From the NCBI GenBank assembly GCA_027405735.1, contig JAPEHQ010000004.1:2914001-2978000 (forward strand): a stretch of 64,000 bases of DNA, written 5' to 3'. Shown piece after piece: positions 1 to 12,205 of the stretch; position 1 is the first letter of the stretch; each line of letters begins with the position of its first letter. The stretch is from Mucor racemosus (taxonomy: Eukaryota > Mucoromycota > Mucoromycetes > Mucorales > Mucoraceae). The notes beneath the pieces are model-generated. The model did not search any database and was not told where the DNA came from. It saw nothing but the letters and a program-made list of their open reading frames with translations. Position numbers and translations under genes: made by a program.

Positions 1-1771
1 TGTTTCTCTCTTTTTGTTTTTGTATTATTCCAAGAAGGATATATTCACCGTTTGATAAAGCATATCAGACTATCGAGCTGGTACTCTTTTCTTTGCCTGA
101 ATACGCATGCTACTGTCACATAAGGGGCTAATTTTTTTAATATAGGTAATAGCTTATATTAGAGACTGATATTTTTATTTAACCGCATTCTAAGATCAAA
201 TCGAAGGCAATGATTTTTATTATATCTACTCAATGAAAAGCTAGAGCTGGCTGCAAACTCACGAAGTGTTCCAGAAAAGTGATAAAATTTTAAATGTTAT
301 AGAAACACAAAAAAAAAAAAGAATAATCTGATGTCTTGCCTAATAACCATGGTTCACATCGTAACTATACTTGAAAACAAATCTTTTTACAGCTGACAAT
401 TGTAAACCAAAATAGTAAGTTTAAAGAAGGTTAATTTGTTTAAATTTTATGAGTGATAAAGTAATATTTATAATCTTAGATTAGGCTTGCATATAAATTT
501 AAGCAGTAAGTGTTATTTAATTTTATGCTCAAGCAAAAACCATTGTTGCTGTAAACATTATAGCTATAAACGTATTTACAAGTGATAATAATTGTAAATA
601 TATTGGCTCTTGCATGTATTGCTCTACATCAACAACGTATTGAATTGTATTGTCTATAATCTATATTGATAAAAACAAATTTAATGCAAAAATCCATTCT
701 AGTAAAAAATGCAATGAAATTTTGGAAAGGCACAATGCTCATGTACAAATCAATTTGGACCTGCTACAAAAAATAGTAATTAAACAAAAAAAGCGTTGCG
801 AATACGATTATAACTCTTTGATGATATTTATTAAGATATAAAATAAAGCCAAGGTTTATGGATTACCATAGCCTTTGTAATATACAGTATATACTATTTT
901 CAAATTCTATTAATAATACAGTAATAAAATCTTGAAGCAAGATCTTCATGGTTTAGTTCCTAGTTTGGAAGTACCACCAGCCGTACAATGTGACATTTTA
1001 AAGTTTTTTGTGATTTAAGGTTATTAGATCTTAGATGTTGACTAAGATCAATTTGGTTACTAAGCAAACTTGGTATATGTAGTTTACTACAGTACCTATA
1101 CAATCAGCTCATTATGCTCATGGTCAGACTTTATTATTATGCACAAATAGGGATAATGATATGCTTATGGACAATTCTACTATTATGCACACATGGGATT
1201 AATGTCATGCACATGGACAGAATCTATAATTATGTACATACAGGCTTTTCGTTATGCTCGTGTGCAGTTTCTTTTGTTGTGCCCATGTGCATCTTATCTT
1301 TTTAGCCATTATTCAGTGGGCGCAACAACTCATCAGGCTATAGTGTACAGCCTACCTCGGTACAACGAAATCATCTTGTGAAGCACAGGCCGGCCGTAGT
1401 GCTTTTATATGTAAATCCTTTAAATTTGTGATTTTATCGACTTTTTTTGAATCCGGTTGTATCATCTTCTACTTTTCAAGTTACATCCGTTATTAGTAGT
1501 AGGCTAATAATGTTGTAGGTTGTATTTATACTTTACTTAAAATAAGCCTTTGAATAATTAATAACAATGCAGTCGAACCTTAATTTTTGTATGAAATTTC
1601 GATAACTGCATCTTATAGCTGCTTGGAATATTTAAACAACCGCGTCCGGGCTGTCCGGTGATTTTTCTAGAGATTTAAAGCTTGGAAATATCATTAGATG
1701 GCCGCTTCCGGAGATTGTTAGGCTTTTTTTTTGGAAGAGTGACCATTGGCAAAAATATGAATCATATACTA

Positions 1772-2271
1772 TGTTGTGTTCCACCAAGTACCATATGTTA
1801 TCACCTTCTAAAGTATCTATAATACACCTTACAATCTATTGACTATGACATGTATTGAAGTACAAAGTCTCGATATCCGATATAAGAAACTCCTAGCGTA
1901 CCAAGTTTAATCCAGTAATTATTAAGAACGCTTGGACCTCAATTATGACACCATATTATTTCATCCCAGCGGTTAATCAATCAAGTAGCTATCAAATCAA
2001 CATACAAGCACAACTAGTACACCATTGAAACAAAGCAACTCACAAGCTCTGCAAGAACGGTTAAATTATGATTGATCCATTTCCATCCATAGATTACTAT
2101 CAAACAGATCTAATGGTTCAATAGTGCCTTAAATTACATCTCAGGATCTCAATGTCAAATCAAATATAAAAGACCGTACTTTTATATCTAAATAAACGAT
2201 ATCTTGTTTTCATTATACAGTTGAAGAACTGATTCATTACTCATTCTCTTTTAATTGTACTCTTTTTTAGG
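1772..2271 (+). repeat. LTR-like block (copy 1, left arm)
   Basis: About 500 bp beginning TGTTGTGTTCCACC, with a TATAAAAG box near 2165 and AATAAA near 2191, spaced as in a retrotransposon LTR. The same block occurs at 34584-35094 outside the arms, so it is a dispersed unit. No internal retroelement region is attached, so it may be a solo LTR. Target duplications could not be settled because the right end abuts the MITE. Exact ends are uncertain by a few bases. Confidence 0.55.
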
Positions 2272-2273
2272 TA

Positions 2274-2775
2274 CAGTCCTGATTCGATTTAGTGGAATCG
2301 TTGGGATGGAGAAAAGTGTCCACTAAATCGAATTTTCCACTAAATCAAATAAATCATTTTCCATAATATTGGATTAAAAAATGAGAATAAAAAGGCGTTG
2401 TTACTAGTTTATAGTATTAAATAATATTGTTAGTAAACGCTTTTTATATTCGAGCAACTGAATTAAACAGTGGATAATAAGAAATTTATTAAAAAACTGA
2501 GGTAAATTAGGCACATGATTTGGTAATTCTCCATATTTTCTCTAGTTTTATGGCTACCAGAGCAAGCTATTACCAGCTAAATACAGTTCTAATTATCCAA
2601 TATTATTTATATTTTACTAATATAATGGACTGGTAGAAACGAAATTGTCCACTATCCACTATATCGATTCAGTGGATTTAGGCAGTAAAATTATGAAAAA
2701 AAAACGGGAGATTTCAAACTGTCCATTAAATCGAAAATCCGTTATTTACGAGTCCACCAAATCGAATCACAACTG
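2274..2775 (+). mobile_element. pogo/Fot1-like MITE (left arm)
   Basis: A 502-bp non-autonomous element with imperfect terminal inverted repeats of about 27 bp. The left end begins CAGTCCTGATTCGATTTAG. The right end, read inward, begins CAGTTGTGATTCGATTTGG. Both are flanked by TA, the target duplication of Tc1/mariner/pogo elements, and CAGT ends fit the pogo subgroup. Short internal copies of the CACTAAATCGA motif lie subterminally. There is no transposase ORF. Family assignment is inferred from termini and target site only. Confidence 0.7.
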
Positions 2776-3240
2776 TATACAGACAGTAGTAGTAGGTTTA
2801 CAATACAATTTACATTATTAAATTATTACATGCAAAATGTGTCTACTTTTGTAAAATCTCTTGTGCTTGTAAAATAAGATATTCATAAAGAAAATGGATT
2901 TCCGAAATAACACTAAGAATATTGAAGTAAAGAAAAGAAGAAAACAATTGGTATTGTTATATCAGAATCTAGATATAGCGCTACAGTAGTCGTATTATGA
3001 GGATATTGTTATTGTTACACTATTACTAGCTGTTGTATCACTTGATAATCTCTTCTATATATAATCTCATTCTCTACATTCAATAAAACTACACCTTTTA
3101 CTCTTGTCTAATTCTTATTAGTTTTGGTAAAACAGGTAGTCTTTTGAAAGCTGTGCGTAGAAAGGTAAAACGAAAAAAAAAGGCGAGGGGGTGATTAGCT
3201 GCGCTTCTAGCCCGGCAAACACAAGTTCCGAAGAAAATCC

Positions 3241-3318
3241 GTTTACACGAGTTTCGAACCCACAACCTCTCCGTTTGAACTAGCTGTAAAGCGCATAAGT
3301 CTAGCAACTAGGACAAAC
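3241..3318 (-). other. tRNA-like block (left arm)
   Basis: Read on the minus strand, this 78-bp stretch has a good pol III B-box (GGTTCGAAACT, one base from consensus), an upstream segment reminiscent of an A-box, and termini (GTTTGTC and GTGTAAAC) that could partly pair like an acceptor stem. A full cloverleaf could not be drawn: no convincing anticodon stem. It may be the head of a tRNA-derived SINE or a degenerate tRNA. Not called as a functional tRNA. Confidence 0.35.
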
Positions 3319-4757
3319 GTCCCCTCTATGTTTGCTTTTTTTAATTGCCGTCCTTCTACTTATCTGTTATTTTGTTTTTCTTGATTTGTGAAATATTGAG
3401 TAATTTGACCATATCTTTTTTCTTTGGTATATAATCTTGCTATTTGCTTAGTATCAGTAGCAATTTGGTTTACAAAAAAATCTTTATTCCTGACCGAAAT
3501 ATAAAGAAAAACCTGTCATTTTTGCTGTATATCATGTAATCATGCTAGGTACAATAATGCAAAGCTGCTTTATTTCACTAGAAAATATAACTGAAGTTTT
3601 CAGTGAGCATATAATCAGTAAATACAAAATAGCGTTACGTATATATACAAAAATTTAGTAGATAAAACGTGTATATATATATATATATATATAAATAATA
3701 TATAATAACAAAAATTTTATAATCTATGAAAGTTATGGTAATCAATGTTAAAAATACCAGATCTCGTCCGATATATCGTTTTCCAACCGTGTAAAATTAT
3801 ATACCAAAAGAAAGATGAAAGTTTATTATTACAAAATGTGGAACAGGTAGAGATATTCACGGAAAAAAAATATAAAAAAACAATAGGAATTCGACTAGAT
3901 AACGTTAGGCTTTTATTATCAAGTAGAACTTAATTGACTCTTCTTTGAAAGGAAGATGTCCTTCTATTTATACACAATTTCTAATCTATATTATAAATCA
4001 ATGAGAACAAATAGGAACATGCCATTTCCATAATCTACCCGATATCTTTAGGTCCTGATTTTATCATGAATGAAATCAGGCCATATTGAATAATGGTGTA
4101 TTTATGATTCAGGTCAATAATTATAATTTGCTAGGATCCACATCTCGGTTATAAGATTACTTGCTGTATCAATCAGACATGTCAAATCAAAGTGATTCCT
4201 GATTTATCCCAGCGGTAATTCAAGTTAGACACCAGATGAAATGGAGATCTAAATGGATGTAATCCACACAAAATATTATTAAATTATATAAAGCAAACGA
4301 CGTCACTCAGGATCCTTTGATCTAATCTTTTTCCTGATTCTTTCCACAAATAACTTTGGTTTAAAAACCCGCTTTCTGTTTTGATTCCATCTTTTGACAT
4401 ACCATGGTACATCTACATCTTGCTCCATGACAGATATCCATTGGAAAACAATATCTGTTAATACAATATGTATAATAAAAAATGATTTTTAGATTTTTTT
4501 TCTACGTAGAAGCTAAACAACCACACTCTATGATATTTGTGTAATTATTTTTCTTAATAATTAATCGATAAAAAAATTACAATTTATTTTGTTCGTTCTG
4601 TCCTTCACGGCCATTTTGACTTGCTGTAGTACACAAAAAAACTATACTCGATAAGTTAAAATGAATTCTAATATTATATTTGAATTTTCAAAAAAAAAAA
4701 TTGATAGTTTCAATCTTCAAAATCGGAGTATGCCTTCTTTTTATAAATAACCTCATA

Positions 4758-5940
4758 ATAAACATTCTTTAAGATATACCCTAAACATTATTAAATAAAA
4801 ATAAATTGATTGCATTATGCTGCCTATCCATAAATTTATTTTATATCTCACGAAAGGCTCAAAAACGCGTAAAATTCACTGCTTTTTCCTTAAAAACTGG
4901 GTCTCACTTTTCATCCCTGATCTACTTTTTTTTTTCACTAAATAGCACCAAGAAAAAATTATATGCCAATGTACCTGAGATGTTCAGCTTTAATCCAAAA
5001 ACAAGTATCCAGAAATATCCTATTTTTTGCAGTTGGTATTAATTTTTCAATGTTAAGGTTTCAGATTTTTTACGCGTATTTTACTGCTAATGTATTGAAA
5101 ACTTTGAGGCTTCATATCTCCAGAAAAAATTAAGCTATACTACCACTTTTCAATAATGAAATTTACTTGTTTTGAGGCGCTCTATAACATATTTCAATAT
5201 AAAAAAATTTTGAGCACTTTTATTTTTTTTTCATTTTTTTGGGCATTTATATAGTAAGTTTCAAAATATTGGTTAAATTGAGTAACATTTTTTTTGCATT
5301 CATGTCATCCAGCTTGTTGAGCTCTCTCAGACCCAATTTAGAGTTTTTCGAAATATTGATTTTTCGTGGAGATATACTCAAAAATATGTACAAAAAGGTA
5401 CCTCCATTTCTGGCGTCCATTTTCCCCTTGTATACCCTCATCCCAAATTCTGAAACTGAAAAAAATTTGGACAAAAATGTTGTTTTCTCTACGAATAATG
5501 CAGCTAGAAAATTTTTCAATAGCTCAATCGATAGATACTTTTTTTGCGCAGTATTTCAGTTTATTATATTTTAAATATGCTTATAAAAAGTGACGTGTAT
5601 CTTCAAAAAACCTCCAAAATTTCAGTTGCATTTTGCGCAAAATTTTATGTGAAAATTTTTTTTAAATTTTATATAGATAGATGCAAAATTCAAAACTGTA
5701 CAAAAATTATTTAATACGCTAGGTCTACTTACTTTGCAGTTTATGAGCATTTAAACAATCTTGTTTTTTGAATCATTTTTCGTCCATTTTTTCATAACGA
5801 TTTTGGGACAGGTTATAAGCTGTGATAAAAACTATTATTTTAATTATCTCGACCAAAAATCAATATTTTTCGCTGAAACAAAAAATGCAGAGTAGCTTGG
5901 AGTTAGATCTATCTTATTGGAAGATTTTACATAATTCAAT
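4758..5940 (+). repeat. Dispersed 1.15-kb repeat (copy 1, left arm)
   Basis: One of four copies in this window (the others at about 15868-17050, 35385-36545 and 57015-58140). No terminal inverted repeat, LTR or poly-A tail was found. In all four copies a minus-sense (relative to this copy) stretch of about 70-90 codons keeps an open frame, with shared motifs such as SEFGMRVYKGKM and ISPRKINI; the 57-kb copy reads SEFGRRVYKGKM. I do not recognise the peptide. The opposite strand is also open, so coding is unproven. Confidence 0.75.
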
Positions 5941-6721
5941 TCAATATTGGAAGAAAACATTCGAAAACCATTTAAAAACCATCTGAAACCATCTAGTTTT
6001 TACAACCATAAAAAATCGATAACAGAAGTTTTATCTCAGCGAATTTTGAGCCTAATAACCTCCAACTTTACATGAGAGTAGAAATGCATCTTTGACGCCC
6101 CGATATCAAAGAAAAACGTCTATAACCTACTGTGCGTTGAGAAAACTATCACCAAAGTGCGCCTATAGCTTGTTGTTCATTTTTATTGAAAACAATTTAA
6201 ATAAAATCTCTATGAATACCAATCCAAGTAATCTGCCATTCTTCATCATAAATATAGATATAAATAGGGCACTACAAGTATCTCGAATACCAGCTTCCAT
6301 CATGGGTTTTTGTGCATTTGGTAAGTTTGAACAACAAGTTGTTTACCTGCTATTTGCGCATACTAAGGTCAGTAAGCTCACCAGTTCTCGACGAATAATA
6401 CACATCCAAAGGACCCCCCCCCGTTGTAATGACAGATACTTCTAATGTTGACCAACAGAATTGAAAAAGGTTTAACCTCCCTGAGCTGCTGTGGAAATGG
6501 AGAAATGAAAACTCGTACGTGTTCAAACTATTTTGTATGAATTGTTTCAGATATTCTTTGGAAATCTTTATAAAATCAAATAATAATTCAAGATTGAATT
6601 TTGAAGTTTCACTTAATGCACAGTAGATGTACGAAGAACATATCTTGATTTCATTAGCTAACAGTAGTTGTTTTTGAAGGATTAAGGCACACGTTTTTGA
6701 AAAATAAAATTCCCTTTCTCT

Positions 6722-7063
6722 GTGATGTATCCTTCTTAAACCGGATCATGTCAAATCCAAAAAAGTAAACAATAACAGATTCGGAACCGGAAGTTACTTA
6801 ATTGAATATTAACTATACCATGCTCCTAAAAGCATGGTATAGAAGCATGGTACAAAAGCATAATACTCCAGTGCGATATTCCAATATGATATACCAACAT
6901 GCCACATTATTATTAAATAGCATCTAAACTACCTTATCACATTATTAATTCCCCAAATCAAATAGTATATAAACCCTATTAATTTCATTCCAATAAACGA
7001 TACCTCTTTACTTGATTAAATCTTCTAGTTTTTATTTAGCATAAACATATTCTGATAAATCAC
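6722..7063 (+). mobile_element. 342-bp insert unique to left arm
   Basis: The right arm reads straight across this site (TTCTCTGCTTT after reverse complementing), so this is an insertion after the arms were duplicated. It begins GTGATG and ends AAATCAC (5-bp inverted ends GTGAT/ATCAC) with a TCT target duplication. An alternative parse gives TG..CA ends with a CTC duplication. It contains a TATA-like stretch and AATAAA near 7000. It could be a solo LTR with a short duplication or a MITE; the class is unresolved. Confidence 0.6.
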
Positions 7064-7616
7064 TCTGCTTTAAAAAAAATAAAACACCTGGAAAAATGCT
7101 CGCATTCAATGAGTATTGATCCAAATAGGCTGAAATTTTTAAAGTATATACTACAGCTGTAGCAGTATCCAAATCCATATTTGTAGTATCCCGTTGATTT
7201 GCTAGTTGAATCGTAGGAATCAAGCACGCCCTTTTTTCAAGTGGGGTTTGTAGTCCAATTGACCATTTCAAAATGGAACTAGCGCTATATAAATCAGCCA
7301 AAACTAGCATATATGGCAATGACAACTACCAAAATTAATAAGTAAATATCCTTTCTATGCATAACCAAAGTTGTAGTACAATGTGGTCTATATGAATTTC
7401 TTAAAATAACTCAAGTTTTAAGCATTGATTTATGGAACTGCAAGCAAATACCATAAATAACAGAAGTATTTTTTTATAAAAGGATGATTCTCAATCAAGT
7501 CGTGATATTTTAATTAAAGCATAGAGCTAAAATGCATTTAAATATTTTATTTGCTTCATTTAAATGTTTTTAATTTCGTCACTCAGCATACATGTACATC
7601 AATGGCATATACACTT

Positions 7617-9729
7617 CTAGATTTGAAGATTGGCAAGTTCTCTCATAACAGAGACCTCAGAAGTAACCTTTTGTTGTTGAGCAGGAGCCAACTCTTCACC
7701 CTTTGCCATTTTATCCTTCAACTCTCTAATTTGTCTCAACTTCTTTTCGAGATTACGAATTTTCTTTTGCTTTTCCTCAGGATTCACAACAGGTTGTTGC
7801 TGTTGAGGCTTGGGAGAAGGAACATCTCTCTTTCCATTCTTGCTATTGACATTGTTACCAGACTTGGCACCAACAACTCTACGTTGAGAAGTAGGAGAGC
7901 GTCCAATACCATCTAAAGCAGCAGCTCTTTCAGAAAGAGATGAAGGGGTAGCAGAACCTCTAAGATGTGGAGGTCTGTAAGCACCAGTGGGAACTGCACT
8001 AGCCTTGGCATTGCCACCAACAGTGGGAAGAATTTTGATGGGGTTAGGAGGGGGAGAAACATTACGCATGGGATAACGAGCAGCGGGCTCAGGACGATAG
8101 CTAATTTGATAAAGCTCATCCACAGCTTCTTCATAAATTAATGTACCAGAATGATGCCATAATTTGAAACCATTATCTACACGAAGACGAGGAGTCAAGG
8201 TAGCAGTTAAAAGGTATCTACCACAGGGAGACCATTCACAATGAGATGCGTTAGAGGCAGCAAAGGTATTGATCTTTTTCAAGGTCTTCCTGTCCCAGAG
8301 ATCTACAGTACCGTTCAAATTACCGAAACCAGCAATACAGATGGTACGTCCTTGAGGGTTATATTTAACGAAATTACGAGGGTTGATACCGAAATCAAAC
8401 ACAGGTGAAGCGCGATGATCAAACAAGGTTGCCTTGGCGGGCATAGAACCATAAACAACAATGAATTCCTTGGAATCAGGACCCCAAGTAACATCATGAA
8501 TAGGTCCTTCCTTGTCGAGGGGAACACGGCAATCAAAGTTACCAGCAACTGCAAGGTAATACAAGTTGGTCTCACCATAGTATGATTTATTTGACTTGTC
8601 CACATCAGTCATGGTCAACACCAACAAATTGGTACCCAAATCATTCCAATGCATTGAGATTCTATCAGCCTTGTAGAAAGTTTTGTTGGACAAAGCTGTG
8701 CTAAAGTTGGGAATACTGTACATACGAACAATTGCAGGTGCTCCCTATATAGATAATGTCAGTTTGACATGTTTTATACAAAAAATCTATCCTCACTTAC
8801 GTTCTTTTCAGGAATGAAGACAGCAACTGCTGGTGCCTTACCAGGACTCAATGAGAACTGAGCAACACCTTCAAGCTTAAGTCTAGCCCAAACGGCTAAT
8901 ATTCATGATCATTGTCAATCAATTATCCCTTTTTTGATTTGTATTTTTACTTACATTTGCCAATATTTTTGCTTTCCCAGAATTGAATCTCTCCAGTAAC
9001 CATGCGAGCACAATACTTTTCATCATCAGTCCATTGAAAGTTCCTAATGCAGGTAAAATGTTAGAATATTCAATTGCTTCATAATCATATGATTTAATTT
9101 ACCAATTGTTTTGAGCTTTTTGAGAAAAGGCAGCAATTTCTTGACCAGTTTTTGTATCCCAAATAGTGAGATTGTTACTACCAGCGCCATTCTCAAGTTT
9201 GGCTAATTATATTAAAAAAGAGTCAATAAACATCCATCAAGCGTTGTATATACACGAAGACTTACTGGGACGTTCCCAAGTAGCCAAGTAGCTACCCTGA
9301 GGAGAAAGCCAGAAATCAATAACATTGGCTCTTTCAATCTCGCAAAGCTTTTCCATGTTAGAAGCATCAAAGACTTTAATACTGAATTAATGCGATGATT
9401 ATGGATTAGTGAAAAGATATTAATATGAAAGGTGTTTTTATTACCTTAAATTAGTGGAATAGGCGTATACATGACCGTATCTACTATAATGGAACATACG
9501 AGCTGTAGTATCTGGCCTATGAAATAAAGTTTTAGTCTTTGCCCTGTGAGCTTTGCCATTGTATGTGTTTACTTTTCAAACTTGTTGACAGCCTTGAACT
9601 CGGGATAGCCGTCCCAGATGGTCAACTCCTTTTGAGAACGAACTATAATGTAGATTATTAGATAATTCGAGCAGTTTTTACGTGCGTTCACCTACATGAG
9701 AATTGAGTGATAGGTTTGTTGGTGGACAT
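7617..9729 (-). CDS. Eukaryotic translation initiation factor 2A (eIF2A)
   Basis: Eight exons on the minus strand: 9729-9696, 9642-9573, 9516-9445, 9381-9266, 9202-9103, 9043-8955, 8895-8801 and 8744-7617. They total 1704 nt, giving 567 residues, close to the human (about 585) and yeast (about 640) proteins. The start reads MSTNKPITQFS. The N-terminal part is a WD-type beta-propeller with family strings such as QKELTIWDG, TIWDTKTGQEIAAF, DVTWGPDSKEFIVVYG and NGTVDLWDRKTL. The C-terminal part is low-complexity and basic, with a coiled-coil near the end (EKKLRQIRELKDKMAKGE). Known role of the family: a monomeric cytosolic factor that can deliver Met-tRNAi to the 40S subunit independently of eIF2 and GTP. 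Intron 1 uses a GTAGGT donor. The gene lies in the single-copy island between the inverted-repeat arms and is divergent from the phosphomannomutase gene. It appears intact. Confidence 0.93.
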
Positions 9730-10906
9730 TGGGAACAAATATGATACAGAAGTAAAAGGAGTATGTCTACAAAGAAACGAAGGCTTATTGCGATAATTGT
9801 TCGTGACGTTACTTTCTCGCATTTTTTTTCCTAATTGTCAAACAATGGTCTCGATGGTGCTACCCAATGTTTGTATAGGGATCCAATGACATGTTACAAC
9901 CCGAGAAATTCAAGGTTTCCATTGAAACTTATCTTGATCTGTGTTCATAAGGGGATGCTCTTAGACATGATATTAAACTTTAAAAGGTTCGATTAACGTC
10001 TCAACAGGTGAGTATAGTGAAATGATGGAAACATTTCGACTAGAAATAAGAAGAGTATTATTACGTTTTTAAGAGCATTCTAGTGGCAATACAATCCCTG
10101 TATTCTACTTTTTTATTAGATAAACATATTTATGATTAGGTTAAAGTCCTAATTTGACACATATCTAAACACTGCACCTTTGTATAATATGAATTAAGGC
10201 CGAAAATGGCAATAATTTCAAATTAACATTTATTTCGAGATGCCCTAAAACTTAAGAATTTTGTGATTTTTGATCCGAAAAGTATTTATTTGGCAAAGAA
10301 AAAAATATCTGCGAATAACGAAAGCCTTTGATATTAAAGTAGACTTTTAAAATCAGAAAAATGATATCATATTTTTGTACTAAAATCCTTCAAAGAATAT
10401 ATCTTGGCGTAAATCTGGAAATAAATTACCTATAAATCGAGTGCAACCTTTTTGTAATACAAATTAAATGATCTGTTATGTATATAGTATATTTTATTTA
10501 TAACTTGCGTAGTCTGTCAAAACGTATTTAGTATTAATTCGTTTAGTTAAGAACCAAAACGTGTTTCTATTTATTGGATCAAAGATGTGTTTGACCGGTT
10601 GTCATGACAATGAACATTTGAGTATTCTATTCATATTTTCTGGTGAATAAATCCAATGTGCTTCATGATTATACACATATCGTTTTGTTTCATAATTCGA
10701 TTTATAAGGCGCTTTCAAAACCTTGATGTTTAGCGTATTTATACATATTAAAATTCCCAACGAGAAGGTCTTAATTTAGACTGCAGATACTCAGCTTAGG
10801 ATCGTCGTTGAACGTATGGTCCTTTAATTGGCTTAACTGATCTATATATAAATTAAATTTTTTGACTTGTCGTTTCAACCTTCTTTCTAACGATAAATTA
10901 TATAAA
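9730..10906. other. Divergent intergenic region eIF2A / PMM
   Basis: About 1.2 kb of AT-rich sequence between the two divergently transcribed starts. It must hold both promoters. I see no ORF, RNA gene or repeat shared with the arms. A pyrimidine-rich stretch just before the phosphomannomutase ATG is the only notable local bias. Confidence 0.6.
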
Positions 10907-11910
10907 ATGTCTCCTGTCTCTGAGTTTTCTGAACGCCAATACCCTGATACTATTGTTCTTTTCGATGTTGATGGTACTTTAACTCCTGCTCGTGCTGTAA
11001 GTTTGTATTGAGATCATGATAATCAACGCGTATATTCATAATTTTTGTAGTTTATCTCCCAAGAGATGAAGGATACCTTGGCCAATCTTCGCAAGAAGAC
11101 TGCCATTGGTTTTGTTGGTGGTTCTGATATTAGCAAACAATATGAACAACTTGGTAGTACTAGTAAGTAAATTATACATTGTAAATCGAGAGAATAGTAA
11201 CTAAATGTGTTTCGTGTTATTAGTCCTTGAAGATTTTGACTTTTGTTTTGCTGAAAATGGCCTCACTGCCTATCGCTTAGGTAAGCAAATGGCTTCTCAG
11301 GTAACATTTTACATTTAAATAATGTCATATTAAAGTATCAGTGTATTAAATATTTGATATAGAGTTTCATTCAATGGATTGGTGATGAAGAATATAACAA
11401 GTTGGTCAACTTTTGTTTGCGTTATATTGCTGATATGGATCTTCCCAAGAAGCGGTAAGTGATTTTTTATTTTGAAATATGTATAATAAATATATGCTCA
11501 TAAAGCAAATATTTAGTGGTACCTTTATTGAATTCCGTAATGGTATGATTAATGTCTCTCCTATTGGTCGTAACTGTTCAAGAGAAGAACGTAATGAATT
11601 TGAGAAATATGATCTTGCTAGAGGCCTCCGCAAGAACTTTGTTGAAGCCCTTAAAAAAGAATTCTCTCATTTGGCTTTAACTTTCTCCATTGGTGGTCAA
11701 ATTTCATTTGATGTTTTCCCTACAGGTTGGGACAAGACATATTGTTTGAAGCATCTCAAGGCTGATAACTTCAAGACTATTCATTTCTTTGGTGATAAAA
11801 CCTTTGAAGGCGGTAATGACTTTGAAATTTACAGCCATCCTGAAGTTATTGGCCACAGTGTAAAGTGTCCTGAAGATACCATTCGTATTCTTGGTGAGCT
11901 TTTCCCTTAA
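10907..11910 (+). CDS. Phosphomannomutase (Sec53/PMM family)
   Basis: Five exons: 10907-10996, 11051-11162, 11224-11300, 11363-11454 and 11517-11910. They total 765 nt, giving 254 residues, the same length as yeast Sec53 as I recall it. The HAD-superfamily nucleophile motif DVDGTLTP lies at residues 20-27. Family strings follow: [39 protein letters not shown], and the C-terminal [15 protein letters not shown] metal-binding loop. The enzyme interconverts mannose-6-phosphate and mannose-1-phosphate in the cytosol, feeding GDP-mannose for N- and O-glycosylation, GPI anchors and wall mannan. GTAAGC inside exon 3 (11281) looks like a donor but reading through gives the conserved LGKQMASQ. Gene intact; no mobile-element disruption despite the flanking inverted repeat. 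Confidence 0.96.
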
Positions 11911-12205
11911 TTTTCTACATACACATTTTTATATTATAATCATTAAAATATCATATTTTACCCTAATGAACAAATGATGTAAATTATTGTCACAAGACAA
12001 AGAGAACAATAACAACAAGTTTATACAGTAAAAAAAAGGTGATTTCGGAACAGTTTCCTCCCGATAATTTGAGTCTTTTTTTTTTTGTGGTCATCAAACA
12101 AAACAAATATTTGTACCAAAAATATATAATACCTTCCCCCTCCTCCTTCTCCTCCTCCTTCTTTTCCTTTCTTTTCTTATTCCTCTCTTTTTATTTACAA
12201 AAAAA

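Larger units (their letters stand above)
1..7288 (+). repeat. Left arm of ~7-kb inverted repeat
   Basis: This arm is the reverse complement of 14867-21818. Paired positions sum to 21,819 at the outer edge (base 1 pairs with 21818), 21,810 around 2.3-3.3 kb and 21,808 around 5.2-6.1 kb, so the arms align almost gap-free with scattered substitutions. Similarity ends on the inner side near 7287, where the shared string AGCGCTA is followed by unrelated sequence. The arm has no gene I can support. It holds an LTR-like block, a pogo-like MITE, a tRNA-like block, a TA microsatellite (about 3672-3692), the dispersed 1.15-kb repeat and a 342-bp insert absent from the other arm. Because the match continues to base 1, the true outer end is not seen. 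Short ORFs in the arm (for example 650-841 and 6092-6445) are not preserved between arms and are not called. Confidence 0.93.

Noticed and set aside
650..841. 63-codon open frame in the left arm
   Set aside because: The right-arm counterpart (about 20975-21170) has substitutions and does not keep the frame.
3241..3318. A functional tRNA gene
   Set aside because: The B-box is good but no anticodon stem and loop or complete acceptor stem could be drawn. Kept only as tRNA-like.
6092..6445. Open frame in the left arm with a near copy in the right arm (15345-15716)
   Set aside because: The two arm copies end in different frames because the C/G run differs in length (9 against 8), so no coding constraint is visible.
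11281..11286. GTAAGC in phosphomannomutase as a splice donor
   Set aside because: Reading through gives the conserved continuation LGKQMASQ and keeps the total at 765 nt in frame.
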